NCBI GenBank assembly: GCA_023447015.1
Contig: JAEXPG010000640.1
Location: forward strand, 1-6,920
From: Verrucomicrobiota bacterium
GTDB lineage: Bacteria > Verrucomicrobiota > Verrucomicrobiia > Opitutales > Opitutaceae
Direction of reading: 5' to 3'
DNA length: 6,920 nucleotides
The notes under the pieces were generated by a model. The model was not told the origin of the DNA, searched no databases, and worked only from the letters and a program-made list of their open reading frames with translations. Each line of letters begins with the position of its first letter. The stretch's first letter is position 1. The position numbers and the translations under genes were made by a program. Below are positions 1 to 6,559 of the stretch, piece after piece.

Positions 1-813
1 GTAGCTCACGGCGGTGCCGCGCGGGAGCTGCTTCACGAGGCCGACGCGGGCGTGGAAGCTGAAGAGCGGCTCGACGTGCACGGCGGCGAGGATCGAGCTG
101 GGATGCGGGAGGATGCCGAACTGGAGCAGGCCGACGCGCACGGCGTTGATGGGGCTGCGGCGCTGGAGGGTCTCGAGGCCGGCGGAGTTGTCGGCGTGGA
201 TGATCAGGCGCTTGCGGTCGAGCCCGGGGAGCTTGCGCAGGGTGTCCAGGAAAAGGCGACGCTGCTGGCGCGTGTACTTCGAGTCGCTGTCGGCGCTGGA
301 GAAGTGGGTGAACACGCCGGCGAGCCGCACGAACTCGCTGGCGCGGATCTTGGCGTAGAGCTCCGGCGCCTGCGGTGCCCAGACGCCCAGGCGGCCCATG
401 CCGGTGTCGATCTTGAGGTGGACGCTGATCGGCCGGCCGGCGCGGCGGCCGAGCTCGTTGAACCGGTCGACCTCCTCGGGCGAGGAGACGGCGGCGGTGA
501 GGTCGTAGTCGGCGAGGTAGCGGTCCTCCTCCGGGAGGATGGCGCTGAGGACGAGGATGGGCCAGCCCGGCCCGAGCTCGCGCAGCGCGGCGGCTTCGGT
601 GACGTTGGCGACGGCGAAGAGGTCGGCGCCGGCGTGCATGAGGCGGGCGGCGGCCTGGGGCAGGCCGTGGCCGTAGGCGTCGGCCTTGACGACGGCGACG
701 TACTTCAGGCGCGTCGGCAGAGCGGCGCGGATGTGCTTGAGGTTGCGCTCGAGGGCGCCGAGGTCGATCTCGGCCCAGCACCGCAGCGGCAGACGGGAGT
801 CGGGGGCGTTCAT
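1..813 (-). CDS. alr: Alanine racemase, C-terminus cut off by window edge
   Basis: This PLP-dependent enzyme interconverts L- and D-alanine in the cytoplasm and supplies D-Ala for peptidoglycan. Reading minus from the ATG at 813 gives 271 residues without a stop, up to base 1. The PLP-lysine signature KADAYGHG begins at K43. Other family residues follow: K134 and R141 in KIDTGMGRLG (the carbamyl-lysine and pyridine-contact Arg positions), H169 in THFSS, HADNSAG at 206-212 and R226 in VRVGLLQFG. The usual YG of that last motif is FG here. The last visible residue, Y271 in AVSY, aligns with the catalytic Tyr265 of the Geobacillus enzyme. Only the end of the barrel and the C-terminal beta domain are missing, roughly 100 residues if of normal length (about 370). 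It starts 53 bp after tsaB ends, so the two are probably co-transcribed. No Shine-Dalgarno precedes the start; the upstream RNA is pyrimidine-rich. The assignment is secure. Confidence 0.96.
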   Translation of the reverse strand, partial: MNAPDSRLPLRCWAEIDLGALERNLKHIRAALPTRLKYVAVVKADAYGHGLPQAAARLMHAGADLFAVANVTEAAALRELGPGWPILVLSAILPEEDRYLADYDLTAAVSSPEEVDRFNELGRRAGRPISVHLKIDTGMGRLGVWAPQAPELYAKIRASEFVRLAGVFTHFSSADSDSKYTRQQRRLFLDTLRKLPGLDRKRLIIHADNSAGLETLQRRSPINAVRVGLLQFGILPHPSSILAAVHVEPLFSFHARVGLVKQLPRGTAVSY

Positions 814-866
814 CCGGGAAAGGGAGGAAAGGGACGGAGCGGTCGGACGGGACCGGTGGGCGGCGG

Positions 867-1601
867 TCAGGCGGAGGCGGCGCGGTGGCGCTCGCCGGTC
901 CAGGTCTTGTAGGTGATCGGCGCGGAGAGCCAGGGCTCGGGCTCGGCGACGGCAGTGAGGAGCGGGCGCTCGGCGAGGGCGCCGAACATCGTGGCGCAAT
1001 CGTAGTCGCAGGTGCCGGCCGGGCGGGGCGGTTGGGCCCAGGCGCGGAAACCGGTCGGCGTGAGCAGCGGTTCGGACCAGTCGCCGAGCTCGGCGCGCGC
1101 GGCGCGGAGGACTTCGGTCGCGGAGCCGTCGGCGGCGACCCGCACGGCGTGCCAGCTGTCGCGGCGAGCGTCGGCAACGACGGCGAACGGACCGGGGTGT
1201 GTCTGCGCGTGGGCGAGGGCCGCGACGAGGAGGCTGCGGTAGGCGAAGACCGGGGCAGGGGCCGGTCGCAACGCCTGCCAGGTGCGCAGCGCCATCGCCG
1301 CAGTGCGGATACCGAGCTGGCTGCCGGGGCCGTCGCAGAAGACGTAGGCGCCGACCTGGCTGGGACGGAGGTTGGCCGCCTTGAGGCAGATCTCGGCGGC
1401 GGCGAAGAGGTGGATGCTCGAATCATCGCCGCCGGAATGCCAGAGTGGCGGCTGGCCGGCGCGGAGCACGCCCGCCTGGACGTGGATGGTGCAGGGATCG
1501 AGCACGAGCACGCTGCCGTGCGCCGCCACCACCGAGGCCAGCGACACCGGCGCGGCGGGAGCGGCGGTCTGATGGGCGGCAGGAGCGGCGTGGTCGGACA
1601 T
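867..1601 (-). CDS. tsaB: TsaB-like subunit of the tRNA t6A37 threonylcarbamoyltransferase complex
   Basis: TsaB is the non-catalytic ASKHA-fold partner that dimerises with TsaD. With TsaE it supports transfer of threonylcarbamoyl to A37 of ANN-decoding tRNAs in the cytoplasm. The product is 244 residues, against about 230 for the family. Visible family marks are the first beta-strand motif VLVLDPCT (31-38), degenerate relative to the usual LALDTST, a helix with GDDSSIHLFAAAEICLKAANL, the hallmark GPGSQLGIRTA (91-101; usual form GPGSFTGLR), and VADARRDSWH (142-151; usual form DARRGEVY). The first 18 residues are Ala/Pro/His-rich and unlike the family. A GTG at 1547-1545 (codon 19) would give a start MSLASVVAAHG and is a credible alternative, since tig and clpP here also use GTG. 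No Shine-Dalgarno decides between them. It heads the tsaB-alr unit. The divergence makes this a confident family call but not an obvious textbook TsaB. Confidence 0.85.
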   Translation of the reverse strand: MSDHAAPAAHQTAAPAAPVSLASVVAAHGSVLVLDPCTIHVQAGVLRAGQPPLWHSGGDDSSIHLFAAAEICLKAANLRPSQVGAYVFCDGPGSQLGIRTAAMALRTWQALRPAPAPVFAYRSLLVAALAHAQTHPGPFAVVADARRDSWHAVRVAADGSATEVLRAARAELGDWSEPLLTPTGFRAWAQPPRPAGTCDYDCATMFGALAERPLLTAVAEPEPWLSAPITYKTWTGERHRAASA

Positions 1602-1703
1602 GGGATGGAGACGTTGCGGCGGGCGGGCGGGATTGTCACTGCCGTTTCGGAGCGGAAAACGGGGCGGGCGCGACGGCGCGCGGGGGAGTCATTTAGGGTG
1701 TGG

Positions 1704-1724
1704 GCGGAACGGGAACCGTTCCGC
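1704..1724. repeat. Perfect 9-bp inverted repeat, candidate operator for tsaB-alr
   Basis: GCGGAACGG (1704-1712) and its exact reverse complement CCGTTCCGC (1716-1724) flank a 3-bp spacer, GAA. No T-run follows on either strand, so it is not a convincing terminator. It lies 103 bp upstream of the annotated tsaB start and directly over the start point expected from the proposed minus-strand promoter. That is a usual place for a repressor site. A hairpin at the 5' end of the tsaB mRNA is the alternative. The symmetry is seen; the role is inferred. Confidence 0.45.
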
Positions 1725-1749
1725 TACGGGGATGGCGCGGAGGCGGGAA
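1721..1749 (-). promoter_or_regulatory. Weak candidate promoter for tsaB-alr
   Basis: On the minus strand, TTCCCG (1749-1744) is separated by 17 bp from TAGCGG (1726-1721). The match to the sigma-70 consensus is poor, but the -10-like element resembles the TAGCGT proposed upstream of tig. The location is sensible: just downstream of the esterase terminator and about 120 bp before the tsaB start. Treat it as a hint only. Confidence 0.25.
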
Positions 1750-1769
1750 TGTGCTCACGAACGCGGACA

Positions 1770-1800
1770 GCAAAACGCCCCGGCGGGTCGGCCGGGGCGT
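1770..1800 (-). terminator. Intrinsic terminator of the esterase gene
   Basis: A perfect 10-bp GC-rich stem pairs ACGCCCCGGC (1775-1784) with GCCGGGGCGT (1791-1800) across a 6-nt loop. Read on the minus strand, the stem runs into TTTTG. It begins 35 bp after the esterase stop codon and precedes the tsaB promoter region, so the esterase and tsaB-alr are likely separate transcripts. No T-tract follows on the plus strand. Confidence 0.8.
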
Positions 1801-1835
1801 GGAAGAGTCTGAGTGTGGTCCGTTCGGCGCGTCGC

Positions 1836-2948
1836 TCAGCGGAAGGTGAGCTGGAGGAAGTCCTCGATGTACTCGCGCCAGCAGGTCCACTCGTGGCCGC
1901 CGTCGGTCTGCTTGTAGGTGAACGGGACCTGGTTCTTCTCCAGCCAGGCGCGGAACTCGTCGTTGCGCTTGAGCAGGAAGTCGTCCTTGCCGATGGCGAT
2001 CCAGAGGAGCTTCGGGCTCGCCTGCTTCTTCTTCGCGGCGGCGAGGAGGGCGGAGAACTTCGCCTCGAGGTTTTCCGCCGGCACGGCGGCGCTGAAGGCC
2101 CCGACCCATTGGAAGAGTTCGGGGTGCGTGAGGCCGATGCCCAGCGAGTGGCCGCCGCCCATCGAGAGGCCGACGATCGCACGGTCGGCCGGTTTGCCGC
2201 TCGCGCGGTACTCGCGCTCGACGAAGGGCAGGAGCTCGCCGACCACGACCTTCTCCATCGCGACGAGGTTCTGCCCGGAGTACCCATCGTTGCGGGTGAG
2301 CGGGTACGGGATCGGGTGGCCGTGCGGCATCACGATGATGGCCGACTTCATCTTGCCGCGGGCGATGAGGGTGTCGGCGATGAAGTTGGCGCGGCCGTTC
2401 TCGGCCCAGGCAGTCTCGTCGTCTCCGTAACCGTGGAGCAGGTACACAACAGGATAGACCTGCTTGGCGCGGGGATCGTAGCCGGGCGGGGTGTAGACCT
2501 GGAACGAGTATTCGCGGCCTGCGGCGGCGGAGGCGACGGTGTGGCGGTGGAGCGTGCCGTGCGGCACGGCCGTGAGCGCCCAGGCGGGCGGCGTGGCGCC
2601 GGGGAGCTCGACAGCGTTCTCGGAGGTGATCCACTTCTTCGTGGCGCGGTTGCGCGGGTCGAGGGCGGTGGCGCCGTCGACCTCGAAGCTGTAGCCGTAG
2701 ATGTCCGGCGCGAGCCCGGACACCGTGACCGTCCAGACGCCGTCGGGGCCCTTGGCGAGCGGCAGCGGCGTGGGGCGGCGCAGGCCGACCAGCGCGACGC
2801 TGCGCGCCTCGGGGGCGTAGTAGCGGAAGGTCGCCTGGCCGTCGGTCGTGACCTCGGGCGAGACGAAATCGGGGGCTTTGGCGGCGAAGGCGGGGATCCC
2901 GGCGAGGGCGAGCGCCAACAGCAGGGGCAAGGGGCGTAGGGCTTTCAT
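1836..2948 (-). CDS. Secreted esterase D/feruloyl esterase-family alpha/beta hydrolase with N-terminal Ig-like domain
   Basis: This is a 370-residue exported serine esterase. Residues 1-22 or 23 form a signal peptide (MKALRP, a Leu/Ala-rich core, then AFA-A). Residues about 27-115 look like the CBM48/E-set immunoglobulin-like domain that often precedes such esterases (FRYYAPEARSVALVG, DGVWTVTVSGLAPDIYGYSFEVDG). Residues about 130-370 are an esterase PF00756-type hydrolase: oxyanion-loop region YLLHGYGDDETAW (169-181), nucleophile elbow GLSMG with Ser262, probable acid Asp323 in GKDD, and His352 in GGHEW. The triad order and spacing match the feruloyl esterase domain of XynZ and the acetyl-xylan and enterochelin esterase relatives. 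The true substrate cannot be read; an ester on plant or algal polysaccharide is likely. The frame stays open far upstream, but the signal peptide fixes the ATG at 2948. GGAGGAAAGG lies about 16 nt upstream, rather far for a Shine-Dalgarno. It is divergent from a secreted GH42-like gene. Confidence 0.9.
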   Translation of the reverse strand: MKALRPLPLLLALALAGIPAFAAKAPDFVSPEVTTDGQATFRYYAPEARSVALVGLRRPTPLPLAKGPDGVWTVTVSGLAPDIYGYSFEVDGATALDPRNRATKKWITSENAVELPGATPPAWALTAVPHGTLHRHTVASAAAGREYSFQVYTPPGYDPRAKQVYPVVYLLHGYGDDETAWAENGRANFIADTLIARGKMKSAIIVMPHGHPIPYPLTRNDGYSGQNLVAMEKVVVGELLPFVEREYRASGKPADRAIVGLSMGGGHSLGIGLTHPELFQWVGAFSAAVPAENLEAKFSALLAAAKKKQASPKLLWIAIGKDDFLLKRNDEFRAWLEKNQVPFTYKQTDGGHEWTCWREYIEDFLQLTFR

Positions 2949-2985
2949 CGGTATTGGGGATGCGCCTTTCCTCCGGCGGCGCCAA

Positions 2986-3014
2986 GCGGTCGGCGGGCGG
3001 GCGCGGCCGACCGC
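2986..3014. repeat. Perfect 9-bp inverted repeat in the divergent intergenic region
   Basis: GCGGTCGGC (2986-2994) and GCCGACCGC (3006-3014) form an exact inverted repeat around an 11-bp GC-rich spacer. It sits 38 bp upstream of the esterase start and 136 bp upstream of the GH42-like start, in the 201-bp region that must hold both promoters. It could be an operator or a hairpin in the esterase 5' leader. The background is so GC-rich that chance is possible. A T6 run lies nearby at 3031-3036. I could not identify a convincing promoter for either gene in 2949-3149. Confidence 0.35.
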
Positions 3015-3149
3015 GGAAACGGCACGGCGGTTTTTTGCATCCGGGGACGGGCGACGGTTGACGTGGCGGCCGGGCTGGGGCGGGCGGGCGGGGCGCGGCG
3101 ACCCGCCGACGCCCCCGGGCGAGGCCGCGGCGCGCAACCCCGTTCCCCT

Positions 3150-5000
3150 ATGTTGATGTCGCTCCTCAAACGCACCCCGCTGCTGCTGGGCCTGCTCGGC
3201 ACGCTGCCGAGCGCCGCGCCGGCCGCCCAGTACCAAAACTTCAACGTCGCGGTCTACGTCCGCGCCTACGAGGTCCAGAAGATGAAGGACCCCGCGTGGC
3301 TGCGGGACAACTGGGCCGTCGTCGAGCGCCAGCTCAAGGTCGACAAGGTCTACCTCGAGACCCACCGCGACCTGATCATCGTCGACGACGCCACGCTGCA
3401 GCAGGCGAAGGCGTTCTTCGCCACGAAGGGCATCCGGACTGCCGGCGGCATCGCCACCGTGCGCAACGAGGCCAACCTCTTCGAGGTGTTCTGCTACACG
3501 CAGCCCGGCCAGCGCGCCAAGATCCGCGAGATCGTCGAGGCGACCGCGCGCAACTTCGACGAGTTCATCATCGACGACTTCTTCTTCACCAACTGCACCT
3601 GCGACGAGTGCGTCGCCGCCAAGGGCGACCGCAGCTGGACGCGCTACCGCCTCGACCTGATGAAGGAGGTCTCGCAGAACCTGGTCCTGAAGACGGCGCG
3701 GACCGTGAACCCGAAGATCAAGGTCACCCTCAAGTACCCCAACTGGTACGAGCACTTCCAGGCCACGGGCTACAACCTCGAGGACGAGCCGCCGCTCTAC
3801 GACCAGATCTACACCGGCACCGAGACGCGCGACCCGGTCACCACCGGCCAGCACCTCCAGCAGTACCACAGCTACGAGGCCTTCCGCTACCTCGAGAACA
3901 TCAAGCCCGGCGCCAACGGCGGCGGCTGGGTCGACCCGTACGGCCGCGTCAACGCCGACCGCTACGCCGAGCAGCTCTGGATCACGATGTTCGCCAAGGC
4001 GCCCGAGATGACGCTTTTCGCCATGCACGAGCTGCTCACGCCGCTCACCGACGCCGACCGCGCGCCGTGGCAGGGGCAGGGGACGAGCTTCGACTTCGCG
4101 AAGGCGCTGGCCCGCTCCGCCGGCACGCCGACGGTCAAGCCCTCGCTCGCCGCCATCGCCGGACAGGCGCTTGAGCTGGCCGATTCTGTCGTGGGCAAGC
4201 TCGGCAAGCCCGTGGGCATCGCGGCCTACAAGCCGTTCCACTCGACCGGCGAGGACTTCATCCACAACTATCTCGGCAACTGCGGCCTGCCGATCGAGCT
4301 GTATCCGCAGTTCCCGACCGAGGCGCAGACGGTGCTGCTCACCGAGACGGCGGCCGCCGACCGCGAGATCGTGGCGAAGATGAAGAAGCACCTGCAGGCC
4401 GGGAAGAACGTGATCATCACCTCGGGCCTGCTCCGCGCGCTGCGCGGCAAGGGCATCGAGGACATCGCCGAGGTCGAGGTCACCGAGCGCCGCGTGCCGG
4501 CGCAGCAGTTCGCCCAGTTCTTCGGCGCCGTGGAGACCGTGGCCCAGCCGATCGTGCTGCCCGAGGTGCGCTACTTCACCAACGCCTCGTGGGAACTCGT
4601 GACGACCCGGGCCGCCGGCATCGGCCACCCGGTCTTCCTCATGCACGACTACAACAAGGCGAAGCTCTTCGTGCTCACGATCCCCGACAACCTGGGCGAC
4701 CTCTACAACTTCCCTCCCGGCGTCTGGGCCCGGGTGCGCGAGATCGCGATGAAGGATCTCTTCGTGCGGGTCGACGGGCCGACGCAGGTCGCGCTCTTCG
4801 CCTACGACAACCACGCCTTCGTCGTGGAGTCGTTCCGCGACCAGAAGGAGAAGGTGAAGATCACGACCGCGGCCAAGTTCACCAAGCTCCGCGACGAGCA
4901 GAGCGGCCAGGAGTTGGCCGGCCGCGCGGAGAAGGGCGGGACGGTGTTCGAGGCCGAGATCCTCCCGCACAGCTTCCGCGTGTTCACGGCGAAGGAGTGA
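3150..5000 (+). CDS. Secreted GH42-like TIM-barrel protein, function unknown
   Basis: I do not recognise this 616-residue protein by name. Residues 1-26 are a signal peptide (MLMSLLKR, a Leu-rich core, then SAAPAA). Residues about 30-330 read as a TIM barrel with repeated strand-end motifs (VDKVYLETHRD, IRTAGGIATV, DEFIIDDFFF, KVTLKYPNW, EMTLFAMHEL). The CxCxxC cluster C149/C151/C154, plus C115, resembles the structural zinc site of GH42 beta-galactosidases. Residues about 345-470 (GKPVGIAAYKP, HLQAGKNVIITSGLL) look like the flavodoxin-like GH42 trimerisation domain. The last about 75 residues look like a small beta-sandwich ending ILPHSFRVF. Instead of the GH42 Asn-Glu acid/base pair there is D142-D143, so the activity is uncertain; E225, D228 and E294 are other acidic candidates. 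The start is ATG 3150 or, two codons on, ATG 3156; no Shine-Dalgarno is present. Its divergent esterase neighbour suggests polysaccharide breakdown. Confidence 0.75.
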   Translation: MLMSLLKRTPLLLGLLGTLPSAAPAAQYQNFNVAVYVRAYEVQKMKDPAWLRDNWAVVERQLKVDKVYLETHRDLIIVDDATLQQAKAFFATKGIRTAGGIATVRNEANLFEVFCYTQPGQRAKIREIVEATARNFDEFIIDDFFFTNCTCDECVAAKGDRSWTRYRLDLMKEVSQNLVLKTARTVNPKIKVTLKYPNWYEHFQATGYNLEDEPPLYDQIYTGTETRDPVTTGQHLQQYHSYEAFRYLENIKPGANGGGWVDPYGRVNADRYAEQLWITMFAKAPEMTLFAMHELLTPLTDADRAPWQGQGTSFDFAKALARSAGTPTVKPSLAAIAGQALELADSVVGKLGKPVGIAAYKPFHSTGEDFIHNYLGNCGLPIELYPQFPTEAQTVLLTETAAADREIVAKMKKHLQAGKNVIITSGLLRALRGKGIEDIAEVEVTERRVPAQQFAQFFGAVETVAQPIVLPEVRYFTNASWELVTTRAAGIGHPVFLMHDYNKAKLFVLTIPDNLGDLYNFPPGVWARVREIAMKDLFVRVDGPTQVALFAYDNHAFVVESFRDQKEKVKITTAAKFTKLRDEQSGQELAGRAEKGGTVFEAEILPHSFRVFTAKE

Positions 5001-5012
5001 GCATTTCTTCCG

Positions 5013-5055
5013 GCCCCGCGGTCGCCGCCCACAGGCGCCGCCGGGCTTTTTGTTG
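5013..5055 (+). terminator. Intrinsic terminator of the GH42-like gene
   Basis: A 12-bp hairpin with one bulge and one mismatch pairs 5013-5026 with 5034-5046 around a 7-nt loop. The breakdown is four pairs, a bulged T5022, four pairs, a C-C mismatch, then four pairs. TTTTTGTTG follows at once (5047-5055). It begins 12 bp after the stop codon and separates this gene from the tig-clpP operon. Confidence 0.85.
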
Positions 5056-5133
5056 TCCGGGCCGTCGCCCCGGTTTGGCGCCGTGCGGATGCATTCGCCC
5101 CTCGTCGGGACAGGGGGGGGCCGAAAAGGGGGA

Positions 5134-5163
5134 TTGACCGTGAAAACGGCCGCCGCGTAGCGT
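5134..5163 (+). promoter_or_regulatory. Candidate sigma-70-type promoter for tig-clpP
   Basis: TTGACC (5134-5139) matches five of six bases of the -35 consensus. It is followed after 18 bp by TAGCGT (5158-5163), a weak -10 match. Transcription would start near 5170, giving a leader of about 35 nt before the GTG at 5205. It lies downstream of the preceding terminator, where a promoter is required. A G8 run (5113-5120) sits just upstream. Confidence 0.5.
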
Positions 5164-5204
5164 CCCCAATTCCATATCTAGAACCAACACGACCGATTTC
5201 AGCC

Positions 5205-6521
5205 GTGAACATCGAAATTCAAGACGTCTCCGTTTCCCGCAAAACCCTCGTCGTCACGCTCGACAAGAGCGAAGTCGAGGCCGTCCACCAGTCGGTGGTC
5301 GCTGAAATCGCGAAGGTGGCCAGCCTCCCCGGCTTCCGCCCGGGCAAGGCCCCGGCGGCCGTCGTCCAGAAGCGGTACGCCAAGGAGATCGAGAGCGAGT
5401 TCCAGACCAAGGTCGTCAACAAGGCCTACAACGACGGCCTCGAGCAGGCGAAGCTCCAGGTCTTCAGCGTCGTCGACGTCAAGGAAGGCCTGATCCAGCC
5501 GTCGCTCTCCGCCGCCGTCACGTTCACGGTGGACCTGCGCCCCGAGTTCGCGCTGCCCGAGTACAAGGGCCTCCAGACCGAGGTGGCCGCCGTCGAGGTG
5601 ACCGACGCCGACGTCGATGCCGCGATCGAGGGCATGCGTGCCGAGCGCGCCGACTTCAAGGTCGTGGAGCGCGCCTCCGCGAAGGCCGACTACGTGAAGC
5701 TTTCCTACGAGGGCAAGATCGGCGAGCAGGCCGTGGCCGAGCTCGTGCCCGACCGCGCCATCTTCGGCAAGGCCCCGCAGACCTGGGAGGAAGTCGAGGG
5801 CAACGAAGGCCTGATCCCCGGCCTCGGCCAGCAGCTCGCCGGCCTCTCCAAGGGCGACAAGAAGGACGTGAAGGTTTCCTTCCCCGCCGATTTCCATGTG
5901 ACCGAGCTCGCCGGCAAGGAAGCCGTCTACGCCGTCGAGGTGCTCGAGGTGCGTGAGAAGGTCCTGCCCGAGATCGACGAGGCCTTCCTGAAGGGCCTGC
6001 AGGTCGACTCGCTCGACGCGCTCAAGCAGCGCACCCGCGAGCACATCAAGTACCGCAAGGAGATGGACAACCGCGGTGCGCAGCGCCAGCAGATCACCGA
6101 GAAGCTCGCCGCCTCCACCGAGTTCGACATCCCGCAGAGCCTGATCGAGTCCGAGACGCAGAACATCCTCCGCCGTTTCATGGAGGAGAACATGCGCCGC
6201 GGCGTGCCGGCCGAGACCTTCGAGAAGAACAAGGAGGCGCTCTTCGAGGACGCCCGCAAGGCCGCGGCCCGCAACGCCAAGGTCCAGCTCATCCTCGCCC
6301 GCATCGCCGCCGAGGAGAAGATCGAGCTCAAGGACATCGACATCGACCGCTTCATCCGCATGGAGGCCATGCGCTCCAACCAGCGCCCCGACAAGATCGC
6401 CAAGGATCTCGGCAAGGACCGCGAGCGCGTCCGCGCGATGCAGCAGTCCCTGCTGTTGGACAAGGCCCTTGATTTCGTGGTGTCGCAAGCTACGGTGGTC
6501 CCCGCGCCCGCGAAGGCCTGA
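5205..6521 (+). CDS. tig: Trigger factor, ribosome-associated chaperone
   Basis: Trigger factor binds ribosomal protein uL23 at the exit tunnel and shelters nascent chains. The product is 438 residues, normal for the family (E. coli 432). Residues 1-120 are the ribosome-binding domain with the signature GFRPGKAP (43-50). Residues about 160-250 are the FKBP-like domain (ADYVKLSYEGKIGEQ, EGLIPGLGQQLAGLSKGDKK, SFPADFHVTELAGKEAVYAVEVLEV). Residues about 252-425 are the helical chaperone arms (LPEIDEAF, then long charged helices). Aromatic residues lining the prolyl-isomerase pocket in E. coli seem to be lost: IPGF, containing Phe198 there, is IPGL here, and the FEGG segment is missing. Isomerase activity may therefore be weak or absent. 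The start is GTG 5205: the family N-terminus MNIEIQDVSVSRK begins there and no ATG lies in frame close upstream. No Shine-Dalgarno is visible. It is the first gene of an operon with clpP, 38 bp downstream. Confidence 0.97.
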   Translation: MNIEIQDVSVSRKTLVVTLDKSEVEAVHQSVVAEIAKVASLPGFRPGKAPAAVVQKRYAKEIESEFQTKVVNKAYNDGLEQAKLQVFSVVDVKEGLIQPSLSAAVTFTVDLRPEFALPEYKGLQTEVAAVEVTDADVDAAIEGMRAERADFKVVERASAKADYVKLSYEGKIGEQAVAELVPDRAIFGKAPQTWEEVEGNEGLIPGLGQQLAGLSKGDKKDVKVSFPADFHVTELAGKEAVYAVEVLEVREKVLPEIDEAFLKGLQVDSLDALKQRTREHIKYRKEMDNRGAQRQQITEKLAASTEFDIPQSLIESETQNILRRFMEENMRRGVPAETFEKNKEALFEDARKAAARNAKVQLILARIAAEEKIELKDIDIDRFIRMEAMRSNQRPDKIAKDLGKDRERVRAMQQSLLLDKALDFVVSQATVVPAPAKA

Positions 6522-6559
6522 GCCTCCGCTGCCACGCGCTCCAGTCACCACCTCCTCAC

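Noticed and set aside
52..912. 286-codon plus-strand open frame opposite alr
   Set aside because: It is antisense to alanine racemase, whose catalytic motifs are all present, and its composition is low-complexity Gly/Ala/Asp/Val.
885..2939. 684-codon plus-strand open frame opposite tsaB and the esterase
   Set aside because: It has Gly/Arg/Ala/Glu-rich low-complexity composition with no recognisable domain, and it is antisense to two genes with clear motifs. It is a typical high-GC shadow.
3058..3063. TTGACG as a -35 element for the GH42-like gene
   Set aside because: No AT-containing or TAGCGT-like -10 lies 16-19 bp downstream; that stretch is nearly pure G/C.
2949..4970. Very long minus-strand open frame running upstream from the esterase through the GH42-like gene
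   Set aside because: It is the antisense of a clear secreted protein gene. Its translation is Leu/Val/Asp/Glu/Arg-rich GC-codon shadow sequence, and the esterase has its own signal peptide start at 2948.
5199..6551. 450-codon minus-strand open frame opposite tig
   Set aside because: It mirrors trigger factor codons (a long run of Leu/Gly/Asp/Val/His) and spans the tig start and stop. There is no independent evidence for it.
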